From positions 2,737,181 to 2,801,180 of the forward strand of contig CP013099.1 of assembly GCA_001447805.1 (NCBI GenBank): 64,000 bases of DNA, in the 5' to 3' direction. The notes under the pieces were generated by a model. The model was given only the letters and a program-made list of their open reading frames with translations, was not told where the DNA came from and made no database searches. Origin of the DNA: Candidatus Tenderia electrophaga. GTDB lineage: Bacteria > Pseudomonadota > Gammaproteobacteria > Tenderiales > Tenderiaceae. The translations under genes were made by a program, and so were the position numbers. Positions 33,832-43,274 of the stretch are shown in pieces (the first letter of the stretch is position 1; every line of letters begins with the position of its first letter).

Positions 33832-34977
33832 TTAGCCACGCCTCAGGCGGACACCACTGTCGGCGTCAAAGAGCTGCAGATGCTCGGGCGACATACATAG
33901 CGTCAGGCGGTCACCCGTCTGGATGCCGTGGCTCGGGTCGATACGGGCGACCAGTTCGAGACGATCGCTGTTGGCGCTGATGTCCAGATCGCCGGGGAGG
34001 CGCAGCGTTTCGAAGTCACCGAAATCAAGACCGAAGTATACGAACAGATCGGCGCCCAGCCATTCCACCACTTCGGCCTGGGCCTCAAAGCACAGCTCGT
34101 TGTCCCGTGCCTGCTCGACAGCCTGCAGGTGTTCCGGACGAAAGCCCGCCACCAGCGGCCCGTCGCTGCCTGTTAGCGCCGCGCGCTGGTCTTGCGTTAA
34201 GGCCATTGCCCCCGCCGGGGTTTCAACGCATGCGTCGCGATAGCGCGCCGGCACGAAGTTCATGGCGGGCGACCCGATAAAGCCGGCCACAAATAAAGTG
34301 TCCGGGGTCTCATACAGCTCGCGTGGCGTGCCGATCTGCAATACCTCGCCTTGGCGCAGCACGGCGATGCGATCGCCCAGGGTCATGGCCTCGGTCTGGT
34401 CGTGGGTCACATATACCGTGGTGGTCTCGAGCCGGTTCTGCAGCCGGGCGATTTCGGTGCGCATCTGCACGCGCAGCTTGGCGTCGAGATTGGACAGCGG
34501 TTCATCCAGCAAAAACGCCTTGGGCTCGCGCACGATGGCCCGCCCCATGGCGACGCGCTGGCGCTGACCGCCGGACAGGGCGCGCGGTTTGCGCTCCAGC
34601 AAGTCGCCGAGCTCCAAAATCTCGGCGGCCTGGCTGATGCGCCGCTCGATCTCTTTGGCAGAGAGCTTGGCGAGCTTGAGCGGAAAGGCCATGTTGTCGC
34701 GCACGCTCATATGCGGATAAATGGCGTAGCTTTGAAACACCATGGCCATGTTGCGGTCCTTGGGATCGAGGTCGTCGACGCGCTCGCCGTCGACGAGGAT
34801 CTCACCCGTGCTGACATCCTCCAGGCCCATGATCATGTTCAACAGGGTGGACTTGCCGCAGCCGGAGGGCCCGACCAAAATGAAGAACTCGCCGTCTTCA
34901 ATGGTAAAATCGGCGTCCTTCACCGCCGTGTTCTCGCCAAAGTGTTTGCTCACATTGTGCAATTCGATCTTGGCCAT
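33832..34977 (-). CDS. Sugar ABC transporter ATP-binding protein (MalK/UgpC type)
   Basis: 381 residues. Walker A GPSGCGKST near 37-45, signature LSGGQRQRVAMGRAIV near 133, Walker B FLLDEPLSNLDA, H-loop THDQTEAMTLGD, then the C-terminal regulatory/TOBE domain (VAGFRPEHLQAVEQ) typical of MalK-like subunits. It powers the two permeases encoded immediately upstream. Last gene of the four-gene importer operon. Confidence 0.92.
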   Translation of the reverse strand: MAKIELHNVSKHFGENTAVKDADFTIEDGEFFILVGPSGCGKSTLLNMIMGLEDVSTGEILVDGERVDDLDPKDRNMAMVFQSYAIYPHMSVRDNMAFPLKLAKLSAKEIERRISQAAEILELGDLLERKPRALSGGQRQRVAMGRAIVREPKAFLLDEPLSNLDAKLRVQMRTEIARLQNRLETTTVYVTHDQTEAMTLGDRIAVLRQGEVLQIGTPRELYETPDTLFVAGFIGSPAMNFVPARYRDACVETPAGAMALTQDQRAALTGSDGPLVAGFRPEHLQAVEQARDNELCFEAQAEVVEWLGADLFVYFGLDFGDFETLRLPGDLDISANSDRLELVARIDPSHGIQTGDRLTLCMSPEHLQLFDADSGVRLRRG

Positions 34978-34981
34978 GGGC

Positions 34982-35812
34982 TTATCCTTTGACGGCCCCC
35001 GAGGTCAGTCCGGCCACGATACGGCGCTGAAAGATCAACACCACGATGATGATCGGCAGCGTCACCACCACCGAGGCGGCGGCGATGGAGCCGGTGGGCT
35101 GCTCGAAGCGCGAACTGCCGGTGAAGAAGGCGATGGCCGCCGGCACGGTGCGCGCGTCGTTGGTGGAGGTGAGCGCAATGGCGAACAGAAAATCATTCCA
35201 GGCGAACATGAAGACCAGGATGGCGGCGGTGAACACACCGGGCGCCGCCAGGGGCGCGATGACATAGGTGAAGGCCTGCAGGGGCGTGGCGCCGTCGACC
35301 CGTGCCGCTTTGTCCAGGTCCCAGGGGATTTCGCGGAAAAACGCCGACAGGGTCCAGATGGCCAGCGGCAGGGTGAAGGTCATGTAGGGCAGGATCAAGC
35401 CCAACCAGGTGTCGTATAAGCCTAGCGTGCGCCAGACATTGAACAACGGTCCGATGATGGAGACCGGCGGAAACATGGCGATGGACAGGGCGGCGGCGAG
35501 GATAACGCGCCGACCCGGAAACTCCAGCCGCACAATGGCGTAGGCCGCGAACATCGCCAACACCACGGCGGCCAGGGTGGAGATAGCGGCGATGCCGATG
35601 GAATTCCATAAGGCGGCGGAAAACTGGGGGTCGGCGAACACCGCTCGATAGTGTTCCAGGCTGATCGTTTGGGGAAAAAAACGCTGGTCGCTGAGATCGG
35701 CGCTGCGCTTGAGCGACAGGGATATAATCCACGCCACCGGTATCAGGGCATAGATCACCACCAGCACGCTGCCCGCCCCCCAGAACAAACGCTCCAGGCG
35801 CGCGGCGTTCAT
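34982..35812 (-). CDS. Sugar ABC transporter permease (MalG type)
   Basis: 276 residues, six hydrophobic segments; the first is ~11-33. The cytoplasmic coupling motif reads [20 protein letters not shown] (EAA-like loop, ~185). ATG 35812 overlaps the upstream permease stop by 4 bp; a longer frame into that gene is rejected. It pairs with the MalF-type gene. Confidence 0.9.
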   Translation of the reverse strand: MNAARLERLFWGAGSVLVVIYALIPVAWIISLSLKRSADLSDQRFFPQTISLEHYRAVFADPQFSAALWNSIGIAAISTLAAVVLAMFAAYAIVRLEFPGRRVILAAALSIAMFPPVSIIGPLFNVWRTLGLYDTWLGLILPYMTFTLPLAIWTLSAFFREIPWDLDKAARVDGATPLQAFTYVIAPLAAPGVFTAAILVFMFAWNDFLFAIALTSTNDARTVPAAIAFFTGSSRFEQPTGSIAAASVVVTLPIIIVVLIFQRRIVAGLTSGAVKG

Positions 35813-36684
35813 TGCCCCTCCCGGCGCGACAAGTCGATGCCGAACCCCTTGATGTAGATCAGGGCAATGACCACTACGCAAACGAATATCAACACCGACA
35901 CCGCCGAACCCAGTCCCAGATTCAAACGTGTAATCAGGGCATTATATCCGACGATGGAGACCGACTCGGTCCCTTGGGCACCGCGGGTTTGGATAAACAC
36001 CGTATCGAAGATACGAAAGGCATCCAGGGTGCGAAACAGCAATGCCACCATTATCACCTGCCGCATCAGCGGCAGCGTGATCTTGAAAAAACGCTGTACG
36101 GCATTGGCGCCATCGACGCGCGCCGCACGCAGTAAATCATCGGGCACCAGGGTGAGCCCGGCCAACAACAGCAGCGCCATGAACGGCGTGGTCTTCCAGA
36201 TCTCGGTCTGGATAATGACGAAGAAGGCGGACCAGCGCTCGCTCAGCCAGGCCCCCTCTAAACCGAGCAAGGCATTGACGAAGCCGGTGGTGGGATCAAA
36301 GGCGAAACGCCAGCTCATGGCCGCCACCACGGTGATGATGCCGTAGGGCACCAGCAGCGAGGTGCGCACCAGACGCCGTCCGACGACGGCCCGGTGCATG
36401 ATCAGGGCGAACACGAAACCGAGCAACAATTCGGCCAACACCGAGCCGACGGTGATCACCAGGGTGTTGAATAAAGACTGCCACCAGGCCTCGGAATTCA
36501 AAACGCTGAGATAATTGTCGATACCGACAAACTGACGCTGCTCGGGGAAACGCAGGTCATAGCGAAACAGCGACAGCCACAGGGCATAGAGCATGGGGTA
36601 GGCGGTCACTACCAGCATGGCGATGAGCGCCGGCGCACACAGCTTCCAGGCCAGACGATGCTCGGCCGCCGCGCGCCGACTCAC
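35809..36684 (-). CDS. Sugar ABC transporter permease (MalF type)
   Basis: 291 residues with six membrane segments and the EAA-like loop [20 protein letters not shown] near 190. The start overlaps the substrate-binding protein stop (ATGA). With the other three genes it forms an importer of the trehalose/maltose (Thu/LpqY-SugABC-like) type; trehalose or a glucan oligomer is a likely substrate given the neighbours. Confidence 0.9.
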   Translation of the reverse strand: MSRRAAAEHRLAWKLCAPALIAMLVVTAYPMLYALWLSLFRYDLRFPEQRQFVGIDNYLSVLNSEAWWQSLFNTLVITVGSVLAELLLGFVFALIMHRAVVGRRLVRTSLLVPYGIITVVAAMSWRFAFDPTTGFVNALLGLEGAWLSERWSAFFVIIQTEIWKTTPFMALLLLAGLTLVPDDLLRAARVDGANAVQRFFKITLPLMRQVIMVALLFRTLDAFRIFDTVFIQTRGAQGTESVSIVGYNALITRLNLGLGSAVSVLIFVCVVVIALIYIKGFGIDLSRREGQ

Positions 36685-37931
36685 AACAGGCCCTCCGAGC
36701 GCAGCGCGCGCCCGACCGCCGCGCGCAGGCGCCCCACATCCCGCTCCGGATCGATGTCGCGCATGGGATGCAGGGTATGACTAATCGCCAGCGACACATC
36801 GGCGTACAACGGCGTTTTGGGACGCTGCACCGCATCCCGCAGGGTCTGGCGCAGCAGGTCGGCGAAAGGGAAGGTGCGGCGCACGTCGGCGTCTTCATAC
36901 AAGGCGACGCTCGTGGGCGGCAAACCACCCAGAGTGGCGGCCAGGCGTTGGTTGGCCGTCGAGGTCAGGCAGGCAGCGGCCGCGAAGGCGAGTTCGGGAT
37001 GACGACTGTGGGCGCCGATGCCCAGATTGATACCCCCGATTGTGACTCGGCTCAGCCGGCCTTCGATGACCGCTGGCCAGCGCGCCCAGGCCATGTGCTC
37101 GGCCACGCTGGGGGCATTGGCCCGGGCACTGGGCCAGACGAAGGTATAGTTGATAATGAAACTGGAATCGCCGGCCTCGAAACCGAGCCTGGCCTGATCT
37201 TCGCGCGCCGTAGCCAGCGACGCAGCGGCGGCCGGTGAGTTGGCAAGCCGGTGCATGATCTCCAGGGCGCGCCGCGTCGGCGCGGTTTCGAGCGCGACGG
37301 TTTCGCCTTCGGGCCCGAGTACCGATCCGCCCGCAGAAGCGAGCAATGAGACAAAAAATACCGTCAGACCTTCGTAGCGCGCACCCTGCGCCTGTATCGT
37401 CCCCTTGGCGCCGATGCGCTCGGCCATTTGAATCATTTCATCCCAGCTGGCCGGCGGCGCAGCGACGCGGTCGCTGCGATACCACAACAGCTGGGTGTTG
37501 GTGGTCAGGGGCGCGGCCCACAACTGTTGCTCGTAGCTCGCACTTTCGACGGCGCTGGCAAAGCGGCCCAAACGCGCGGCCCGTGCGGCCTCGTCCTGCC
37601 AGGGCAGTATCCAGCCCGCCTCGGCGAATTCGGCGGTCCAGATCACATCCATGCCGATGATATCGATATCCGCGTCGCCTGCTGCCAGTCGCCGCACCAA
37701 TTGTTCGCGCTGTTGGTTGGCGTCGGTGGGCAGCGGCACCAGCTCGATGACATAACGCCCTTCAGCGGCGGCGCCACACTCCCGCGCCGCCTGCTGAAAC
37801 GCCCCGGAGGGCTCGTCGAAGACATACCAACGCAGCCGCGGCGTATCGGCGTCCTGCTCGGAGCAGGCGGGCGCCGCCATCACGACGGCGGCTAAAATCA
37901 GTTGACCGATCGTCTGTCTTACCGTGCGCAT
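36681..37931 (-). CDS. ABC transporter extracellular solute-binding protein (family 1)
   Basis: 416 residues. The N-terminus TIGQLILAAVVMAAPAC looks like a lipoprotein signal, though Pro at -2 makes the lipobox imperfect. The mature part shows the family 1 pattern (RRLAAGDADIDIIGMDVIWTAEFAEAGWI, then PLTTNTQLLWYRSD). First gene of the importer operon. ATG 37931 has GGGGA upstream, and a longer reading would cross the predicted transcription start. Confidence 0.88.
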   Translation of the reverse strand: MRTVRQTIGQLILAAVVMAAPACSEQDADTPRLRWYVFDEPSGAFQQAARECGAAAEGRYVIELVPLPTDANQQREQLVRRLAAGDADIDIIGMDVIWTAEFAEAGWILPWQDEAARAARLGRFASAVESASYEQQLWAAPLTTNTQLLWYRSDRVAAPPASWDEMIQMAERIGAKGTIQAQGARYEGLTVFFVSLLASAGGSVLGPEGETVALETAPTRRALEIMHRLANSPAAAASLATAREDQARLGFEAGDSSFIINYTFVWPSARANAPSVAEHMAWARWPAVIEGRLSRVTIGGINLGIGAHSRHPELAFAAAACLTSTANQRLAATLGGLPPTSVALYEDADVRRTFPFADLLRQTLRDAVQRPKTPLYADVSLAISHTLHPMRDIDPERDVGRLRAAVGRALRSEGLL

Positions 37932-38007
37932 GCTATTCCCCTGTGACCGTGAAGAGGCACGCATCAATCCGCGCATGTTCATTATAGGTTCCCACCGACC
38001 CGTAACC

Positions 38008-38021
38008 TTGAATTCTTTCGA
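38008..38021 (-). promoter_or_regulatory. FNR/FixK-type box (one mismatch) with consensus -10, sugar importer operon
   Basis: TTGA-ATTCTT-TCGA followed by TG, centred at 38014.5. A perfect TATAAT on the minus strand (37986-37981) lies exactly 31 bp away. This is the clearest -10 of the set and argues the mismatched site is functional. Confidence 0.7.
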
Positions 38022-38148
38022 TGTCTGTTGTCGCGACAGCGTTTATTCCGACACTAGGAAACGCCAGCGCCGCGCAACAACATACAGTGCGAGCCATGAC
38101 GCGCATAAACGTCGCCGGCGGACGCTAACTCCTCCATCCGTGTTAGCG

Positions 38149-40281
38149 CTATTGTTGTGTCGCTGCATAGCGGATCAGCACCAGGCTGCGAGGCTGAACC
38201 GGGTAGGAGCCTGCTATCGCCTCCTCGACTTCCGCCGCCTGGTCTTCGCGCGCCGTGTCTATCACCAGGGCGGGCTGGGCCAGGCTATCCAAGGACGGCA
38301 AGTTGTATTCCTGCGTCTCGCCCGTAGGGTTGAGAATTACCATAAAGGTATCATCCGGTTCTTGTTCACCCTCCTTGGTCAAGTGATATATCCCCGCCTC
38401 ACCGCTCAGTAACATGGCGATCGGCTGCGCTTCGTGAACGTGCCAGTCTTGCCCCTGCATCTCCTCGCCGTCGGCCTTAAGCCAGCTGATATCCTTGTTC
38501 TCGGTACCAGGCGTTACCGCGCCATGAAAAAAGCGGTGACGGTGAAACACGATATGCGTTTGACGCAAGCGGGTGAGCAGCTGCGTCAACCTCAATAGGG
38601 CCTGGCCGTGCGCGTCTATATTCGACCAATCGAGCCAATTGATCTCGTTGTCCTGGCAATAGGCATTGTTGTTGCCCTGCTGGCTATGGCCGAATTCATC
38701 GCCACCACGCAACATGGGCAAGCCCTGGGAAAATAATAAGGTTGCCAGCAGATTGCGCTTCTGACGCTCACGCTGGCGGATGATCTCCGGGTCGTCCGTA
38801 TCCCCCTCGACGCCGCAATTCCAACTAAAATTCTGATCGCTGCCGTCGCGATTATCTTCCTGATTGGCCTCGTTGTGCTTCTCGTTGTAGCTCACTAGAT
38901 CATGCAGGGAAAAGCCGTCATGGGCGGTGACGAAGTTGACGCTAGCCCAAGGGCGGCGGCCGCGCCGATCGTAGATATCGCTGGAGCCGGTAATGCGCGA
39001 CGCCAGTTCCGGCAACTGCCCCTCGTCGCCGCGCCAAAAGCGGCGTACGGTGTCGCGGTAACGGTCATTCCACTCCGACCAGCCGGGCGGGAATTGGCCG
39101 AGACGATACCCGTTATGACCCACATCCCAGGGTTCGGCAATCAGTCTGGTGGTGGACAACAAGGGGTCCTGGGCGACGGCATCGAGAAAGCTGGAGTGCT
39201 CGTTAAACTCCCCGTCCACCCGCGCCAGGGTGGTGGCGAGATCGAAACGGAAGCCGTCGACGCGCATCTCCTCCACCCAATAGCGTAATGAGTCGGTCAC
39301 CATGCGCAGGGCATTGGCGTGGCGCAGTTCCAGCGCATTCCCGGTGCCCGTGTAGTCATGGTAATAGCGGGGCTGGTCCCCCAGCAGATTGTAATAGGAG
39401 AGATTGTCGATGCCGCGCAGTGACAAGGTGGGGCCCAAGTGATTGCCCTCGGCAGTATGATTGTAGACCACGTCGAGGATGACCTCGATATCGGCATCGT
39501 GCAACAGCTGGACGAAGGTCTTGAATTCATTGACACCCCCTTCGCCCAGGTATTGCGGATGGGGTGCAAAAAAGCCAAGGGGATTATAGCCCCAGTAATT
39601 GCTCAACCCCTTATCCACCAGCGCCCGCTCGTCGGCAAAGGCGTGCACGGGCAATAACTCCACCGCGGTGATGCCTAAATCCTGGAGATAGCGGACGATC
39701 TCATGATTGGCCAGACCGCCGAAGGTGCCACGCTCGGCGTCGGCGATATTGGGATGTCGCATGGTATAACCGCGCACATGCATCTCATAGGCGATGATCT
39801 CATGCCAAGGGCGCAGCAGGTTGCGATCCCGACCCCAGGTGAAGGCGGGGTCGATGACCCGACACTTGGGCATATAGGGCGCGCTGTCCCGTTCGTCGAA
39901 GGACAAATCTTCATCCTCGTCGCCCACGCGGTAGCCGAACAAGGCATCATGCCATTGCAACGCCCCGTGCAGACACTTGGCATAGGGATCGAGCAGCAAC
40001 TTGTTGTGATTGAAACGGTGCCCCTGATCCGGCTCATAGGGCCCGTAGACGCGATAGCCATAGAGCTGTCCGACCCGCACATCGGGGAGATAGCCGTGCC
40101 AGACCTCGTTGGTGCACTCGGGCAATTCGATGCGTTCGACTTCCTTTTCGCCCTTGCTGTCAAACAGACACAGCTCGACGCGCTCGGCATGGGCCGAGAA
40201 CAAGGCAAAATTTATCCCACTGCCGTCCCATGCCGCCCCCAAGGGAAAGGGCAAGCCGGGCCAAACACGCTGTTTCGCCAT
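38149..40281 (-). CDS. glgX: Glycogen debranching enzyme GlgX
   Basis: 710 residues, GH13 isoamylase type. N-terminal CBM48 (FPLGAAWDGSGINFALFSAHAERVELCLFD), then HVRGYT, VVYNHTAEGNHLGPTLSLRG, nucleophile region VDGFRFDLATTL (~345), acid/base LIAEPWDVG (~380) and VTAHDGFSLHDLVSYN. It removes short alpha-1,6 branches from glycogen, feeding linear oligomers to TreY. Typical length for GlgX. ATG 40281 has AAGGAG upstream. Confidence 0.93.
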   Translation of the reverse strand: MAKQRVWPGLPFPLGAAWDGSGINFALFSAHAERVELCLFDSKGEKEVERIELPECTNEVWHGYLPDVRVGQLYGYRVYGPYEPDQGHRFNHNKLLLDPYAKCLHGALQWHDALFGYRVGDEDEDLSFDERDSAPYMPKCRVIDPAFTWGRDRNLLRPWHEIIAYEMHVRGYTMRHPNIADAERGTFGGLANHEIVRYLQDLGITAVELLPVHAFADERALVDKGLSNYWGYNPLGFFAPHPQYLGEGGVNEFKTFVQLLHDADIEVILDVVYNHTAEGNHLGPTLSLRGIDNLSYYNLLGDQPRYYHDYTGTGNALELRHANALRMVTDSLRYWVEEMRVDGFRFDLATTLARVDGEFNEHSSFLDAVAQDPLLSTTRLIAEPWDVGHNGYRLGQFPPGWSEWNDRYRDTVRRFWRGDEGQLPELASRITGSSDIYDRRGRRPWASVNFVTAHDGFSLHDLVSYNEKHNEANQEDNRDGSDQNFSWNCGVEGDTDDPEIIRQRERQKRNLLATLLFSQGLPMLRGGDEFGHSQQGNNNAYCQDNEINWLDWSNIDAHGQALLRLTQLLTRLRQTHIVFHRHRFFHGAVTPGTENKDISWLKADGEEMQGQDWHVHEAQPIAMLLSGEAGIYHLTKEGEQEPDDTFMVILNPTGETQEYNLPSLDSLAQPALVIDTAREDQAAEVEEAIAGSYPVQPRSLVLIRYAATQQ

Positions 40282-40358
40282 GGCGTAAAGACTCCTTAAA
40301 TTTTAATGGGCGTACCAGACTCAATGGCAAAGCTTGGCAAAACGCCCGATGACACGCA

Positions 40359-40372
40359 TTGAGATTTAGCAA
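40359..40372 (-). promoter_or_regulatory. Possible FNR/FixK-type box (one mismatch) upstream of glgX
   Basis: TTGA-GATTTA-GCAA after CA, centred at 40365.5, 84 bp before the glgX ATG, a distance similar to other boxes. No good -10 at 31 bp, so support is weak. Confidence 0.4.
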
Positions 40373-40409
40373 TACCCCCTCACGACCTAGATTAAGCCTC
40401 TGAATCGAT

Positions 40410-40423
40410 TTGACGTATGTCAA
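40410..40423 (+). promoter_or_regulatory. FNR/FixK-type box (exact core) upstream of phosphoglycerate mutase remnant
   Basis: TTGA-CGTATG-TCAA followed by TG, centred at 40416.5. TAAGTT (40446-40451) lies 32 bp downstream. The box now drives a broken gene starting at 40488, or may still serve glgX at a distance. Confidence 0.62.
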
Positions 40424-40487
40424 TGCATCCAGCCTATCGCCGGGCTAAGTTGCGTCTATCTAAGCTACTTTATCAGGGAGTCGGCTC

Positions 40488-40910
40488 ATGGATTTATTGA
40501 ACGGTATAGTGCCGCGAATCAACTGGCTATGGGTGCCAATGCTAGCCGTGTCTTGCCTGCCCTTGGCCGCATGGAGCGCCGAGAAGATACCTACTACTCC
40601 CCACCTCGATCAGCTGGCGCGCTGGCGCAACGCTTTGGCTTGCAGGGGCTGTGCATCGCGGGCTATCCCATGTACCGCGGCCTGAGTCGCCTGTTGGGCA
40701 TGGAGGTGGCGGAAGTGCCCGACGACCTCGACGCGGCCTTTGACACCCTGCCACAACACTACTCCAAGCAGCAGCACGACCTTTATTTCCTGCATATCAA
40801 GGGCACAGACAAGCGCGGCGAAGACGCCGATTTTGACGCCAAGGTAGCCGTCATCGAGGCCCTGGATCAACGCCTGCCAGCGCTACTGGCGAATGAGGTC
40901 GGCGACGGCG
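40488..40910 (+). pseudogene. Remnant of cofactor-independent phosphoglycerate mutase (ApgM type)
   Basis: From ATG 40488 (AGGGAG upstream) the frame contains TPHLDQLAR, an ApgM N-terminal motif. The match then shifts to another frame at the short repeat CTGGCG (about 40615-40628) and continues ALAQRFGLQGLCIAGYPMYR, GLSRLLGMEV and YFLHIKGTDKRGEDADFDAK, then VIEALDQRLPALLA, which is the distal half of ApgM. The middle of the enzyme, including much of the metal site, is absent and the C-terminal active-site region (VTGDHSTP) is missing. A frameshifted, internally deleted copy. Confidence 0.68.
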
Positions 40911-40922
40911 ACACTATGGATT

Positions 40923-41534
40923 TCAGGCCATGCGCTGCGAGCCCGGAGCGCCGCCGCGCTTGGACAACCCGGCCGTCAGCACCTGGCGCATGGCGTCTTC
41001 CACCGACATGTCTAAAGGCACCACCCGGTCGTGCGGCAGATAGACCGTATAGCCGCCGATCTGATAGCTCATGGGCAGATACACGGCGACCATGTGCTCC
41101 TTGTCCGGCAGACCCGGCATGTCCGTCAGGCGCTCACGGGTCAAAAATCCGATCAGATGCATATCCGCCACGGTTACCATGACCACCTGTTTGAGTTCAC
41201 CGCGCTCCTTGGTGGCGGAAAAATAGTCCATGAAATCACGCAGCCCCCCGTAGATGGACTTGACCAGGGGAATCTTCTCCAGGATATATTCCCCCACTCG
41301 AAACAAGCGCTGCACCACCCAGGCATTGACCACCAGCCCGATGAAAAACAGCAAGACCAAGCCCGCCACCAGCCCCGCGCCGGGCAGGTAGTACTCTGCA
41401 GGCACCAGGGTGGTGATCACCGGCCGTAGCACGCGTTCGATGGAGATTCCCAGCCAATACAGGAGGTAGAGCGTTAGACCGATGGGAAGAACGGCCGCCA
41501 GCCCTTTCAACAGAATGTCCCACACATACCGCAT
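40923..41534 (-). CDS. DUF502 family inner-membrane protein
   Basis: 203 residues. Two membrane segments (ILLKGLAAVLPIGLTLYLLYWLG ~7-28; YYLPGAGLVAGLVLLFFIGLVV ~48-70), then a soluble domain with IPLVKSIYGGLRDFMDYFSATK and VYLPMSYQIGGYTVYLP, the DUF502 signature. The true start is ATG 41534 with GGAG 8 bp upstream; the much longer open frame behind it is antisense to the next operon and lacks coding character. Confidence 0.88.
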   Translation of the reverse strand: MRYVWDILLKGLAAVLPIGLTLYLLYWLGISIERVLRPVITTLVPAEYYLPGAGLVAGLVLLFFIGLVVNAWVVQRLFRVGEYILEKIPLVKSIYGGLRDFMDYFSATKERGELKQVVMVTVADMHLIGFLTRERLTDMPGLPDKEHMVAVYLPMSYQIGGYTVYLPHDRVVPLDMSVEDAMRQVLTAGLSKRGGAPGSQRMA

Positions 41535-41612
41535 ACACATTTCTCCATTGCGGATAAAGTCGCTTAGGCTAGCATAGTCGATGCCCGCGACCTGCCATGA
41601 AGCTATTGCGCA

Positions 41613-41626
41613 TTGACGTATTTCAA
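41613..41626. promoter_or_regulatory. FNR/FixK-type box (exact core), divergent
   Basis: TTGA-CGTATT-TCAA within CATTGA...TCAATG, centred at 41619.5. It is 80 bp from the HAD/OtsB start (plus) and 85 bp from the DUF502 start (minus). No clear -10 at 31 bp on either side; a second TATTGA half-site follows at 41631. Confidence 0.6.
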
Positions 41627-41699
41627 TGAATATTGACGCGGCGCGGGCGAGCCTCGTACACAGCCCTAAATCAATCAGAACAAGGCGGAACCCACCCGC

Positions 41700-43274
41700 A
41701 TGGATCGCAACCATTCTCAACCCTGCCTGGAGCTGAATCGCTTCGACGCTGCCGTGTTTGACCTCGACGGTATCATCACCCGCACTGCCGATCTGCACGC
41801 CGCGGCATGGAAGGCAATGTTCGACGATTATCTGAAGCAACGCAGCGGACCCGGGCAGTTCCGTCCCTTTGACAGGCACGGTGACTATCGCCGCTATGTG
41901 GACGGCAAACCCCGTTATGAAGGGGTGCGCAGTTTCCTTGAAAGCCGCGCGATTGAGCTGCCCGACGGCCGACCCGAGGACGGTCCGGACCAGGAGACGA
42001 TCTACGGCCTGGGCCAGCGCAAGAACCGGCTGTTCCTGGACCTGCTGCGTCATCAAGGTGTCGAGGTCTACAGCTCCACTCTGCAATTCATTCGCCGTCT
42101 GCGTCAGGCCGGTCTGGGCATCGCGGTGGTCTCGTCCAGTCGCAACTGCGCGGCCGTACTTGAGGCGGCGGATGTCGCCGACCTGTTTGATGCCCGCGTC
42201 GACGGCAGAGACCTTCAGCGTGACGCGCTGGCCGGCAAACCCGCGCCCGACATGTTTCGGGAGGCCGCCCGGCGACTGGCCATAGCGCCGCACCGCTGCC
42301 TCGGCATCGAGGACGCCACCGCCGGGGTGGCGGCCGCCCATGCCGCCGGGTACGCCCATGTCATCGGCGTCGACCGGGCGGGTCAGGCCAAGGACCTGCG
42401 CGAGCACGGTGCCGACACGGTGGTTGAGGACCTGGGCGAGGTGGTGCTGTGCGCCGATCACAGCGACAAACCGCATCCCGCCCTGCCCTCGGCCCTGGAC
42501 AGCCTGGACCGTATTGTTCCGGACGCAGACGGCGACGTGGCCCTGTTCCTCGACTTCGATGGCACGCTGACGCCCATCGTCTCGCAGCCGGACCAGGCCG
42601 CGCTGAGCACGACCATGCGCACCACCCTCCAACACCTTGCCGGCCTATGCGAGCTGGCGGTAATCAGCGGCCGTGATCTGGCCGACGTGCGCCGACGCAT
42701 GGGCATCGAGGGTATCTGGTATGCGGGCAGCCATGGCTTCGAACTTACCGGTCCCGGCGGTCAGCACGACGAATATCAGGAAGGCGGCGCCTACCTGCCC
42801 AAACTGGATCAGGCGCAGCGCCAGCTGAACGATCAGATAGGCGACATCCAGGGCTGTCTGGTGGAGCGCAAGCGTTTCGCCATCGCCGTCCATTACCGCC
42901 AGGTGGATAATGATGACGCGGTTAACGAGATAAAGCAGACTGTCAAACAGATTCACAGCGCCGTCGAAGGCCTGCGGCTCAGTACCGGCAAAATGATCCT
43001 GGAGCTGCGCCCCGACATCGATTGGGACAAGGGCAAGGCCCTGCACTGGTTGATGCAGATGATGGATCTGGACCCGGCGCGCTTCCGGCCCATTTACCTG
43101 GGCGATGACGTCACCGATGAAGATGCCTTTCGTGAGATCAAAGGAGAAGGCGTCGGCATCCTGGTCGCACCCGCCGACCAGCCCACCCGCGCCCGCTACC
43201 GTTTGGCCGACGTGGATGCCGTACAAACCTTCCTGCAGCGCTTTGGCCAGCGCCTGGAATCGCAATCGAAATGA
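41700..43274 (+). CDS. otsB: Beta-phosphoglucomutase-like / trehalose-6-phosphate phosphatase (OtsB) fusion
   Basis: 524 residues, two HAD modules. Module 1 (~1-250) is beta-PGM-like: FDLDGIITRTADLHAAAWK, VVSSSRNC, GKPAPDMF and GIEDATAGVAAAHAAG. Module 2 (~265-520) is OtsB-like: LFLDFDGTLTPI near 281, VISGRDLADVRRRMG, IWYAGSHGFEL and LGDDVTDEDAF. Beta-PGM would convert beta-glucose-1-phosphate, released by the GH65 enzyme next door, to glucose-6-phosphate; OtsB dephosphorylates trehalose-6-phosphate. The order beta-PGM, OtsB, then GH65 (next gene, 4-bp overlap) is the domain order of mycobacterial OtsB1, here split into two genes. Confidence 0.9.
   Translation: MDRNHSQPCLELNRFDAAVFDLDGIITRTADLHAAAWKAMFDDYLKQRSGPGQFRPFDRHGDYRRYVDGKPRYEGVRSFLESRAIELPDGRPEDGPDQETIYGLGQRKNRLFLDLLRHQGVEVYSSTLQFIRRLRQAGLGIAVVSSSRNCAAVLEAADVADLFDARVDGRDLQRDALAGKPAPDMFREAARRLAIAPHRCLGIEDATAGVAAAHAAGYAHVIGVDRAGQAKDLREHGADTVVEDLGEVVLCADHSDKPHPALPSALDSLDRIVPDADGDVALFLDFDGTLTPIVSQPDQAALSTTMRTTLQHLAGLCELAVISGRDLADVRRRMGIEGIWYAGSHGFELTGPGGQHDEYQEGGAYLPKLDQAQRQLNDQIGDIQGCLVERKRFAIAVHYRQVDNDDAVNEIKQTVKQIHSAVEGLRLSTGKMILELRPDIDWDKGKALHWLMQMMDLDPARFRPIYLGDDVTDEDAFREIKGEGVGILVAPADQPTRARYRLADVDAVQTFLQRFGQRLESQSK

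Noticed and set aside
41535-42635. Extension of the DUF502 frame to a 570-codon protein
   Set aside because: The added part is antisense to the beta-PGM/OtsB gene and has no protein-family features; a good ribosome site and family start lie at 41534.
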